A stretch of DNA of 6,454 nucleotides from Nitrospirae bacterium RBG_19FT_COMBO_42_15 (GTDB lineage: Bacteria > Nitrospirota > CAKKRA01 > 9FT-COMBO-42-15). The notes beneath the pieces were generated by a model that worked only from the letters and a program-made list of their open reading frames with translations, had not been told where the DNA came from and made no database searches. The position numbers and the translations under genes were made by a program. Shown one piece after another: positions 1 through 5,311 of this stretch. Positions within the stretch are counted from its first letter, which is position 1, and each line of letters opens with the position of its first letter. The stretch covers positions 1 through 6,454 of the forward strand of contig MHEL01000020.1 of NCBI GenBank assembly GCA_001803815.1, in the 5' to 3' direction.

Positions 1-1025
1 TATATCTTTTCCTTATATGTTTTTTCCAAAATTAGCTTTGTATTTTTCGTTATCTTTGTATGTACTGCCTCAAATGCCTCTTTTTCTGTTTTGCCCTTAT
101 ATTCAACGGATGTAAAAATAACACCGCCTGCATTAGCAATAAAATCTGGTATGCTCAATATCCCTTTATCATGCAATATCTTTTCAGCGCCAATAGTAAT
201 GGGAATATTTGCGCCCTGAACAATCAGTTTTGTTTTTATCTGACTTACATTTTTTTCATTTATAACATCAGGCCTTGCAGCAGGGACAAGTATATCGCAC
301 TCTATCTTAAAAACATTATCAACAGGCAATTTCTCGCCCTTTTTATAATCAACTACGCTCTTGCCTGCATTTTTCAGCTTGATAAGCTCATTTATGTCAA
401 GGCCGTTTTTGTTAAAGATTGTTCCATGCGTGTCATTTGCAGCAATAAGCTTAATTCCCCTTTCAGAAAGAAATCTTGCAGAGTGTTTTCCAACGCTCCC
501 AAATCCCTCTACAACAAGACTCGCTCCATTTAAGCTTAATTTAATAAAATCCTTTGCAACATCTGTCGCAGCAGCAACGCCATAGGCAGTTGCGCCAAGC
601 TCATCTAAGGGTATGCCGCCTATCTCCTCCGGCCTGCCGACCGACCTTTTTATCTCATCATATATAATTGCCATGGACTCTTCATTTGTCCCCATATCAG
701 GCCCGGGAATATACATAACAAGCTCTTTTATTGCCTGTGCAAAAAGCCTGATGAGCGTCTCCTTATTTTCTGTTTTCGGGTCAGCTATTATCCCTGATTT
801 TCCGCCGCCATGAGGGATGCCTGCTGCAGAGTTTTTAAATGTCATTGCCCTCGCAAGCCTGAAGACCTCTTCTGCTGTGACATCAGAGGCCATGCGGACG
901 CCGCCGATTGCAGGGCCAAGAGATGTATTATCTACAACAACAATTGCCTTTAAACCCGATTTGGCATCATAGATGTGAACAACCTTTTCAGGGCCTATAT
1001 CATCTGTAGTCCATTTGAAATCCAT
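1..1025 (-). CDS. Glu/Leu/Phe/Val dehydrogenase (amino-acid dehydrogenase), C-terminus cut by window edge
   Basis: NAD(P)-dependent oxidative deamination of an amino acid to its 2-oxoacid, or the reverse amination, in the cytoplasm. The visible 341 codons are open without interruption. The N-terminal catalytic domain has K64 (MTFK), the glycine-rich GGGK with K76, and D110 in GPDMGT, matching the two lysines and aspartate of the family. The Rossmann dinucleotide fold has GFGSVG at 174-179, and NAGGV lies at 298-302. Family members are usually about 350-420 residues, so only the tail is missing. The start is ATG at 1025 with GGAGG at 1032-1036, six bases upstream. A near-consensus promoter lies at 1107-1134. 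At residue 40, where glutamate dehydrogenases carry the lysine that binds the substrate side-chain carboxylate (P-x-K-G-G), this protein has Ile (PAIGGVR), as leucine dehydrogenases have Leu. I infer a preference for hydrophobic substrates, but the exact substrate is not certain. Confidence 0.93.
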   Translation of the reverse strand, partial: MDFKWTTDDIGPEKVVHIYDAKSGLKAIVVVDNTSLGPAIGGVRMASDVTAEEVFRLARAMTFKNSAAGIPHGGGKSGIIADPKTENKETLIRLFAQAIKELVMYIPGPDMGTNEESMAIIYDEIKRSVGRPEEIGGIPLDELGATAYGVAAATDVAKDFIKLSLNGASLVVEGFGSVGKHSARFLSERGIKLIAANDTHGTIFNKNGLDINELIKLKNAGKSVVDYKKGEKLPVDNVFKIECDILVPAARPDVINEKNVSQIKTKLIVQGANIPITIGAEKILHDKGILSIPDFIANAGGVIFTSVEYKGKTEKEAFEAVHTKITKNTKLILEKTYKEKI

Positions 1026-1051
1026 TAGCCGCCTCCAAAAATAGATAAAAA

Positions 1052-1079
1052 CTGGATTCCTGCTTCTGCAGGAATGACA
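1052..1079. repeat. Intergenic palindromic repeat (dRS3-like ATTCCTGC/GCAGGAAT)
   Basis: ATTCCTGC (1056-1063), a TTCT loop and GCAGGAAT (1068-1075) form a perfect 8-bp stem. The flanks CTGG and GACA resemble the short dispersed palindromes (ATTCC...GGAAT, for example dRS3 of Neisseria) found in many bacterial genomes. Only one copy lies in this window, so its repetitive nature is inferred from its form. On the minus strand the stem is followed four bases later by TTTTT (1051-1047), so the dehydrogenase leader RNA could form a terminator-like hairpin about 20 bases before its ribosome binding site. Confidence 0.6.
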
Positions 1080-1106
1080 AACAGCAAAAAAGACATGTGT
1101 TAATTA

Positions 1107-1134
1107 ATTATATGTTTACTATTTATATTGTCAA
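1107..1134 (-). promoter_or_regulatory. Sigma-70 promoter of the amino-acid dehydrogenase gene
   Basis: On the minus strand TTGACA (1134-1129) is followed by a 16-bp spacer and TATAAT (1112-1107); both hexamers match the consensus exactly. It begins seven bases after the phosphoesterase stop codon and points at the dehydrogenase, with a predicted transcript start near 1100 and a leader of about 75 nt. It makes the dehydrogenase a separate transcription unit even though it is co-directional with the operon upstream. The spacer is one base shorter than the optimum. Confidence 0.8.
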
Positions 1135-1140
1135 GGGAAT

Positions 1141-2028
1141 TTACACTTGGATAGAGAAAGGCCTTTTTCTTAAGGTAAGAACTGCGATCTCAGGGGGGCA
1201 GCTAAACCGCACAGGTATGCCGATCATGCCAACGCCGCGAGAGACATAGACCTGCGTCTTGTCGTTTTTAACAAGACCATTTACATATTTCTGGCCGTAT
1301 TTGGATGGGACTATCGGGGCAAGGCCAAGTATTGGAAGCTGGACCTGTCCTCCGTGCGTATGTCCGGAGATTACCAAATCCACCCTTACATTCTTTGGCA
1401 ATTGCTCAGAATAGTCAGGATGGTGGGAAAGTAGAATCCTCGGCATGTCATCAGGGATTCCTTTAAATGCCTTATCAAGTTCTTGCGTGTCTTCAAGATA
1501 ATCGCCAACCCCTGCAATACAAATAGAGTTCCTTTTTGTTATTACCGCATTTGCATTGGTTAATAATGGAATATTATTTCTTTTAAAGTTTTTAATGCAA
1601 AGATCTTCGCCCTCCCAATGGTCATGATTGCCAAGTACAGCATAGGTTCCATAAGGGGCATTAAGCTTGCCAAATGCATTTATCACAGGCCTGATATATT
1701 TTGGCGCTGATGATACATAGTCGCCTGTAAGGACAAAGGCATCTGGCTTGAGATCATTTGCCATGCCGATTACCTTTTCAATAAATTTTATGCTTATTAA
1801 TGGGCCGTGGTGGACATCTGTAAGCTGGCAGATTCTAAAGCCGTCAAAGTCATCAGGCAGGCCAGAAATAAATATATTAGTGTTTGTTACTGACATTTGC
1901 CGAGGCTCTAATGCAAATCCCTCAATGCTCAACCCGCCGATAGCGCCGAATATGGCAGTCTTTTTTAAAAAATCCCTTCGTGAAATTAATCTATTCCACA
2001 TTGATTCTGATTCTTCCATTTCGTGCAT
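1141..2028 (-). CDS. Tat-exported calcineurin-like metallophosphoesterase (YkuE/YaeI type)
   Basis: A 295-residue binuclear metal-dependent phosphoesterase, probably acting outside the cytoplasmic membrane. A twin-arginine signal, SRRDFLKK at 16-23, precedes a hydrophobic stretch at 24-35. No clear AxA cleavage site follows, so the signal may remain as an anchor. The metallophosphoesterase motifs occur in order: D71-x-H73 (LTDVHHG), D103 (TGD), N134-H135 (GNHDHW), H202 (SHHPD) and H223-x-H225 (SGHTHGGQ). All expected metal ligands are present and the length is normal. Known relatives include Bacillus YkuE, a Tat substrate, and E. coli YaeI; the physiological substrate cannot be read from sequence. 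ATG at 2028 is chosen because AGAGGA lies six bases upstream; an internal Met at codon 10 has only a weak site. It starts 24 bases after the rRNA methyltransferase stop and is probably co-transcribed with it. Confidence 0.9.
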   Translation of the reverse strand: MHEMEESESMWNRLISRRDFLKKTAIFGAIGGLSIEGFALEPRQMSVTNTNIFISGLPDDFDGFRICQLTDVHHGPLISIKFIEKVIGMANDLKPDAFVLTGDYVSSAPKYIRPVINAFGKLNAPYGTYAVLGNHDHWEGEDLCIKNFKRNNIPLLTNANAVITKRNSICIAGVGDYLEDTQELDKAFKGIPDDMPRILLSHHPDYSEQLPKNVRVDLVISGHTHGGQVQLPILGLAPIVPSKYGQKYVNGLVKNDKTQVYVSRGVGMIGIPVRFSCPPEIAVLTLRKRPFSIQV

Positions 2029-2034
2029 AAAATA

Positions 2035-2040
2035 TCCTCT
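2035..2040 (-). promoter_or_regulatory. Ribosome binding site deciding the phosphoesterase start
   Basis: AGAGGA on the minus strand lies six bases before ATG 2028. It favours that start over the internal ATG at 2001, which has only GAAGAA upstream. It sits in the 24-base gap after the methyltransferase stop codon. Confidence 0.6.
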
Positions 2041-2052
2041 GATGGTAGATTA

Positions 2053-3417
2053 TTATTTTACAAGCTCTGCAACTGTTTCAATATGATAGGTCTGCGGAAA
2101 CATATCAACAGCCTGAAGCCTTTTTAATTCATAACCCTTTGCCTTAAAATGCGCAATATCCCTTGACAGGGTTACAGGGTTGCATGATATATAGATTATC
2201 TTTGATGGCTGAAGCCGAACAATTGCATTAACAGAATCTTTTCCAACACCATTTCTTGGCGGGTCAATCAGGACAAGGTCAAATCTTTTTCCTTCAGCAA
2301 GCAGTGAAGCCATCCCATATTTGACATCATTATACATGAAACTTATATTTGAAATCAAGTTTTTTTTGGAATTATATTTTGCATCATCAATAGCTGTTTT
2401 GCCTGAATCCATTCCAATAACATTATCAGCATTTTTTGCAATAAAAAGGGTAAAGTTTCCAATGCCGCAAAAGAGGTCAAGGGCGTTTTTGTATTGCGCA
2501 TCACCTATATAATCTAATGCTAATTTAACAAGAATCTTATTCTGCACCCAATCAATCTGCGAGAAAGAATCCCCGCTAATGCGAAAGCTGATGCCCTGCA
2601 ATTCCTCTTCAATAAAAGGACTGCCGGCAATAATCCGCTTCTTATATTTGTCAATGAAGATAATGCCTGTTGCCTCTGAAACAGCTTCTTTAATTTCCTT
2701 AAAAAGATTATTAAGTTCATCTTTGCTTATTTCATCTGCATATAGAATGAACACCATTGCCCTTTCATCTGATGAGCAGTGCATGTGGAGTTCTTTGAGA
2801 TCTTTAAGTTGTGATATTTTGCCTGAGTTAAGCAGTTCCTCAATCTTTTTTAATGCCTTATTCAGCAAAGGCCTCAGGAGCAAACATTCATTAACATCAA
2901 CAAGCTGGTGCGTTTCTTTTTTATAATAGCCAATCTGATATTTGCTATTTTCATGCTTTACCCCGTTAGAGACAGGTTGCCAGCGACCGCCAGGCGCCTT
3001 TGGCGCCTTGTCTCTAACGGGGTGAACCTTAAACTGCACCCTTTGCCTGTAATTAAGCGGAGAAGAAGGAATAAGTGGTTGTATTGCAATATCATCCATT
3101 TTCAATGTTCTTTTAAATGTTTCAGCCAATATCTCCCTTTTAGACTGAACCTGAAATGGATAATCAATATGCATCCACTGGCATCCGCCGCAGTCATGAT
3201 AGATAGGGCAGGCCGGTGCAATGCGATGAGGCGACGGCTCAAGAACCTGAATTAGCTCTGCCTCTGCATAGTCCTTTTTTCTTGCGCTGATTTCAACAAG
3301 CGTCTTTTCGCCTGTAATAACATCAGGCACAAAGACAACCATGTTATTGTGTCTGCCAAGCCCCTTTCCGCCATACACAAGCCGTTCAATATGGAGTTCT
3401 ATTTTATTGCCGAGCAT
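2053..3417 (-). CDS. rlmD: 23S rRNA (uracil-C5)-methyltransferase, RlmD/RumA family, with an in-frame palindromic insertion
   Basis: SAM-dependent formation of 5-methyluridine, most likely in 23S rRNA. Residues are numbered from the longer GTG reading at 3453 (466 aa); from the likely ATG (codon 13 of that numbering, 3417) the protein has 454. An N-terminal TRAM-like domain (about 17-75, VYGGKGLGR) precedes a 4Fe-4S cysteine set C82-x5-C88-x2-C91 with C190. The methyltransferase domain has SAM motif ALDLFCGIGNF at 324-334, DPPRNG at 397-402, nucleophile C424 in SCNP and general base E459. The C424-E459 interval equals that of E. coli RumA. C91 to C190 is 99 residues against about 72 in E. coli, because a palindromic DNA element supplies extra residues around 145-167. 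The product could be another m5U enzyme of the family (RlmCD-like). No good ribosome binding site precedes ATG 3417 or GTG 3453, so the start is uncertain. It lies between msrAB and the phosphoesterase, probably in one operon. Confidence 0.9.
   Translation of the reverse strand: MLGNKIELHIERLVYGGKGLGRHNNMVVFVPDVITGEKTLVEISARKKDYAEAELIQVLEPSPHRIAPACPIYHDCGGCQWMHIDYPFQVQSKREILAETFKRTLKMDDIAIQPLIPSSPLNYRQRVQFKVHPVRDKAPKAPGGRWQPVSNGVKHENSKYQIGYYKKETHQLVDVNECLLLRPLLNKALKKIEELLNSGKISQLKDLKELHMHCSSDERAMVFILYADEISKDELNNLFKEIKEAVSEATGIIFIDKYKKRIIAGSPFIEEELQGISFRISGDSFSQIDWVQNKILVKLALDYIGDAQYKNALDLFCGIGNFTLFIAKNADNVIGMDSGKTAIDDAKYNSKKNLISNISFMYNDVKYGMASLLAEGKRFDLVLIDPPRNGVGKDSVNAIVRLQPSKIIYISCNPVTLSRDIAHFKAKGYELKRLQAVDMFPQTYHIETVAELVK
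2960..3023. repeat. 64-bp palindromic element inserted in frame within the rRNA methyltransferase gene
   Basis: The ends ACCCCGTTAGAGACA (2960-2974) and TGTCTCTAACGGGGT (3009-3023) are perfect 15-bp inverted repeats. Inside, AGGCGCC (2992-2998), loop TTT and GGCGCCT (3002-3008) form a second perfect hairpin, and GGT (2975-2977) can pair with ACC (2986-2988). The single strand could therefore fold into a long stem carrying two small hairpins. On the minus strand the element is translated within the methyltransferase as a peptide beginning PVRD and ending VSNGV. The host protein seems to resume directly on both sides (FKVH before, HENSKYQIGYY after). Known protein-coding palindromes such as those of Rickettsia are analogous in concept; I cannot name this family. 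Confidence 0.75.
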
Positions 3418-3424
3418 AAGGATT

Positions 3425-3450
3425 AAAAGAAGGTGCGCTGTGTGCAGCGC
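3425..3450 (-). terminator. Candidate terminator or attenuator hairpin after msrAB
   Basis: On the minus strand GCGCTG (3450-3445), loop CACA and CAGCGC (3440-3435) form a perfect 6-bp GC-rich stem, followed by ACC and then TTCTTTT. It begins ten bases after the msrAB stop and ends just before the likely methyltransferase start at 3417. The tail is imperfect and three bases removed from the stem, so it may be leaky. No promoter fits between it and the methyltransferase gene, so complete termination would leave that gene unexpressed from upstream. Confidence 0.4.
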
Positions 3451-3459
3451 CACTATAAA

Positions 3460-4545
3460 TTACTCAAAAAGCCTTTTATATCTGTCGTAGCCCTCTTTTT
3501 CTAAATCCTCCTTTGGGATAAACTTAAGCGCAGCAGAGTTTATGCAGTATCTAAGGCCAGTTGGTTCTGGGCCGTCATTAAATACATGGCCGAGGTGGGA
3601 ATCAGCATTCTTGCTCCTGATTTCTGTTCTGGTTGAAAAGAGGCTTTTGTCTTCTCTTTCTGCTATATTGTCAGGCTCAAGCGGTTTTGTAAAGCTTGGC
3701 CAGCCAGTGCCGGAATCAAATTTATCAATGGAAATAAAGAGCGGTTCTCCAGATACTATGTCAACATATATGCCCTCTTTCTTGTTGTCCCAATACTCGT
3801 TTTTAAATGGCGGCTCTGTGCCTTTTTTCTGCGTAACCTCATACTGAAGGGGTGTGAGTCTTTTCTTTAATTCCTCAGTGGATTTTTTTACTTGGCCTGC
3901 TTTACCTTCCTCCCCCTGCCAAACCTCATTAATAAACTTGTCGCGTCCAGACCTTGACCTGTAGAATTTGTAGCGAATGGGATTTTTCTTATAATAGTCC
4001 TGATGATAATCTTCTGCTAAATAGAATTTTTTAAATTCAAGTATCTTTGTAGCAATCGGATTTTTAAAGACCCCTGATTTACCAAGCTTTTCCTTTGAGA
4101 GTTCTGCAAGCCGTTTCTGTTTATCATCATGATAAAAGATGGCGGAGCCGTACTGCTGTCCCCTGTCAACAAATGAACCTCCTGCATCTGTAGGGTCTAT
4201 CTGTTTCCAAAAGACATCAAGGAGCTCTTCATAACTTATTTTTTCAGGGTCATAGATAATTTGTATTGTCTCATAGTGTCCAGTAGCTCCGGAAGAGACC
4301 TCTTTATAAGTAGGCTCCTCTCTTTCGCCGCCTGCATATCCTGCTATTACATCAGTTACCCCATTTAGCTTTTCAAAGGGAGGCTCCATGCACCAGAAAC
4401 AGCCGCCTGCAAAAGTAGCCTTTTCAAGCCTTTTATCATCTTTCTTCATAGACGCACCTCTTTTCGGGGTGTCGGCATTTGAACACCCGTATAAAATGGT
4501 GAACAGTAGAATTGCTAACAGTAATAGCCTATTTAAAGTATTCAT
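3460..4545 (-). CDS. msrAB: Lipoprotein peptide-methionine sulfoxide reductase MsrA-MsrB fusion
   Basis: Reduces both stereoisomers of methionine sulfoxide in proteins. The 361 residues begin with a lipoprotein signal: a hydrophobic stretch 7-19 and lipobox LYGC with C21, then Ser, which suggests an outer-membrane periplasmic lipoprotein. MsrA (about 43-195) has GCFWC with nucleophile C49 and C52, suited to act as the resolving cysteine; GYAGG follows at 69-73. A charged linker leads to MsrB (about 226-345) with GWPSF (281-285), HLGH (317-320) and RYCIN with nucleophile C334. MsrB has T280 where many enzymes have the resolving cysteine (GCGWPSF), and SKNA at 311-314 where zinc-binding forms have CxxC. 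It therefore looks like a zinc-free, one-cysteine MsrB, and C21, C49, C52 and C334 are the only cysteines. The A-B order matches Neisseria PilB, but no thioredoxin-like domain is present. It is the first gene of the probable operon with rlmD. A weak TGAGA ribosome binding site precedes ATG 4545. Confidence 0.95.
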   Translation of the reverse strand: MNTLNRLLLLAILLFTILYGCSNADTPKRGASMKKDDKRLEKATFAGGCFWCMEPPFEKLNGVTDVIAGYAGGEREEPTYKEVSSGATGHYETIQIIYDPEKISYEELLDVFWKQIDPTDAGGSFVDRGQQYGSAIFYHDDKQKRLAELSKEKLGKSGVFKNPIATKILEFKKFYLAEDYHQDYYKKNPIRYKFYRSRSGRDKFINEVWQGEEGKAGQVKKSTEELKKRLTPLQYEVTQKKGTEPPFKNEYWDNKKEGIYVDIVSGEPLFISIDKFDSGTGWPSFTKPLEPDNIAEREDKSLFSTRTEIRSKNADSHLGHVFNDGPEPTGLRYCINSAALKFIPKEDLEKEGYDRYKRLFE

Positions 4546-4587
4546 AATTATCTCACAAAGCGGTTAACATTATTTATATAATAACAT

Positions 4588-4615
4588 ATTATCTTAAAGA
4601 ATAAAAATCCTTTAA
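4588..4615 (-). promoter_or_regulatory. Possible promoter of the msrAB operon
   Basis: On the minus strand TTAAAG (4615-4610), a 16-bp spacer and GATAAT (4593-4588) give a good -10 hexamer (5 of 6) but a poor -35 (3 of 6). The surrounding sequence is very AT-rich, with other -10-like words such as TATTAT nearby, so the exact site is uncertain. Some promoter is expected here because msrAB is the first gene of a minus-strand unit and faces a divergent gene. Confidence 0.3.
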
Positions 4616-4632
4616 GCCAGCAGACTTAACTT

Positions 4633-4661
4633 TTGAACTTATGTGTTATATGTGATAAAAT
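4633..4661 (+). promoter_or_regulatory. Promoter of the DUF445 membrane-protein gene
   Basis: TTGAAC (4633-4638), a 17-bp spacer and TAAAAT (4656-4661), preceded by TG at 4653-4654 (extended -10), make a good sigma-70 promoter. Transcription would begin near 4668, downstream of the GTG codons at 4643 and 4652. This supports ATG 4691 as the start of the gene. Confidence 0.6.
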
Positions 4662-4674
4662 CAATCAAACTAAA

Positions 4675-4679
4675 AGAGG
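4675..4679 (+). promoter_or_regulatory. Ribosome binding site of the DUF445 gene
   Basis: AGAGG lies 11 bases before ATG 4691. The spacing is somewhat long, but it is the only purine-rich site between the predicted transcript start and the gene. Confidence 0.45.
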
Positions 4680-4690
4680 CTGCGATCATT

Positions 4691-5311
4691 ATGATTGAAT
4701 CTTTTAATATCAACTACCATCTCCTCTCCCTTCCAGTAGTCGGCGCATTAATCGGCTGGCTTACTAATTATATTGCTGTAAAGCTTCTCTTCAGGCCGCA
4801 GAGGGTTTACAGATTTCTCGGCATAGAAATACACGGTTTACTGCCTAAAAGGAAAAAGGAGCTTACAAGGAGCATAGCCCACACAGTGGAGACGCATATG
4901 CTGAATACCCGCGACTTTTCAAATGTGCTAAAGGAGATGGAGTTTGAAGGGGAGATTAAAGAGGCAGTTGAGGAGATACTTAAAAGGCGCCTAAAGATCC
5001 ACTGGGCAGGAAGGCTGCCGATGATTGGCAAGCTCAGCGGCAAGATTGCCCATAAGCTGCAGGATATAATTGTAAAGGAGATGATAGATGCTGTTCATCA
5101 ATACAAGGACAGGCTTATAGAAAAATTCCACAGCCGCATTAATCTCCAGAAGATGATTATTGAAAGGCTTGAAAACTACGACATCATGAAATTAGAGGAG
5201 ATAATCCTGAAGCTTGTTTCAAAGGAGCTGAGATACATTGAGCTGACAGGCGCAGTCTTAGGTTTTCTGATAGGTGCGCTTCAGGTGGTTTATGCAGTGG
5301 TCTTTACTTAA
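4691..5311 (+). CDS. Short DUF445 family membrane protein
   Basis: A 206-residue protein of unknown function. The N-terminal hydrophobic segment (about 10-34), with GALIGWLTNYIAVKLLFRP, is the hallmark of DUF445 proteins. A mostly helical, charged central region (about 52-182) contains amphipathic stretches such as FEGEIKEAVEEILKRRLK. A C-terminal hydrophobic segment (about 184-205, ELTGAVLGFLIGALQVVY) closes the protein. This predicts a hairpin topology with both ends in the membrane and a soluble helical middle. The frame stays open upstream to GTG 4643, but that codon lies before the likely transcript start and the conserved family sequence begins after ATG 4691. It stands alone on the plus strand, divergent from msrAB and convergent with pdxA, whose stop codon it overlaps. 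No enzymatic motif is visible, and I do not assign a function. Confidence 0.85.
   Translation: MIESFNINYHLLSLPVVGALIGWLTNYIAVKLLFRPQRVYRFLGIEIHGLLPKRKKELTRSIAHTVETHMLNTRDFSNVLKEMEFEGEIKEAVEEILKRRLKIHWAGRLPMIGKLSGKIAHKLQDIIVKEMIDAVHQYKDRLIEKFHSRINLQKMIIERLENYDIMKLEEIILKLVSKELRYIELTGAVLGFLIGALQVVYAVVFT

Noticed and set aside
60..813. Three plus-strand open frames (60-533, 361-585, 613-813)
   Set aside because: They lie antisense to the dehydrogenase, which has intact catalytic and NAD-binding motifs across all 341 visible codons. Their own translations show no family features.
1052..1079. CRISPR repeat or start of an array
   Set aside because: Only a single palindrome is present, with no regularly spaced copies or spacers around it.
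1992..2001. Internal ATG at 2001 as the phosphoesterase start
   Set aside because: It would also keep the Tat motif, but the ribosome binding site AGAGGA is properly spaced only for ATG 2028.
2960..3023. The folded element as a tRNA or other structured RNA gene
   Set aside because: A long stem with two small hairpins loosely recalls a tRNA-like fold, but there is no acceptor, T-loop or anticodon arrangement, and it is translated within a conserved gene.
2908..3255. Plus-strand open frame through the palindromic element
   Set aside because: It is antisense to rlmD. It stays open mainly because the palindrome is open on both strands, and its flanks are not protein-like.
4643..4690. GTG at 4643 as the start of the DUF445 gene
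   Set aside because: It lies inside the predicted promoter, upstream of the transcript start, and adds 16 residues outside the conserved family region. ATG 4691 has an AGAGG site.
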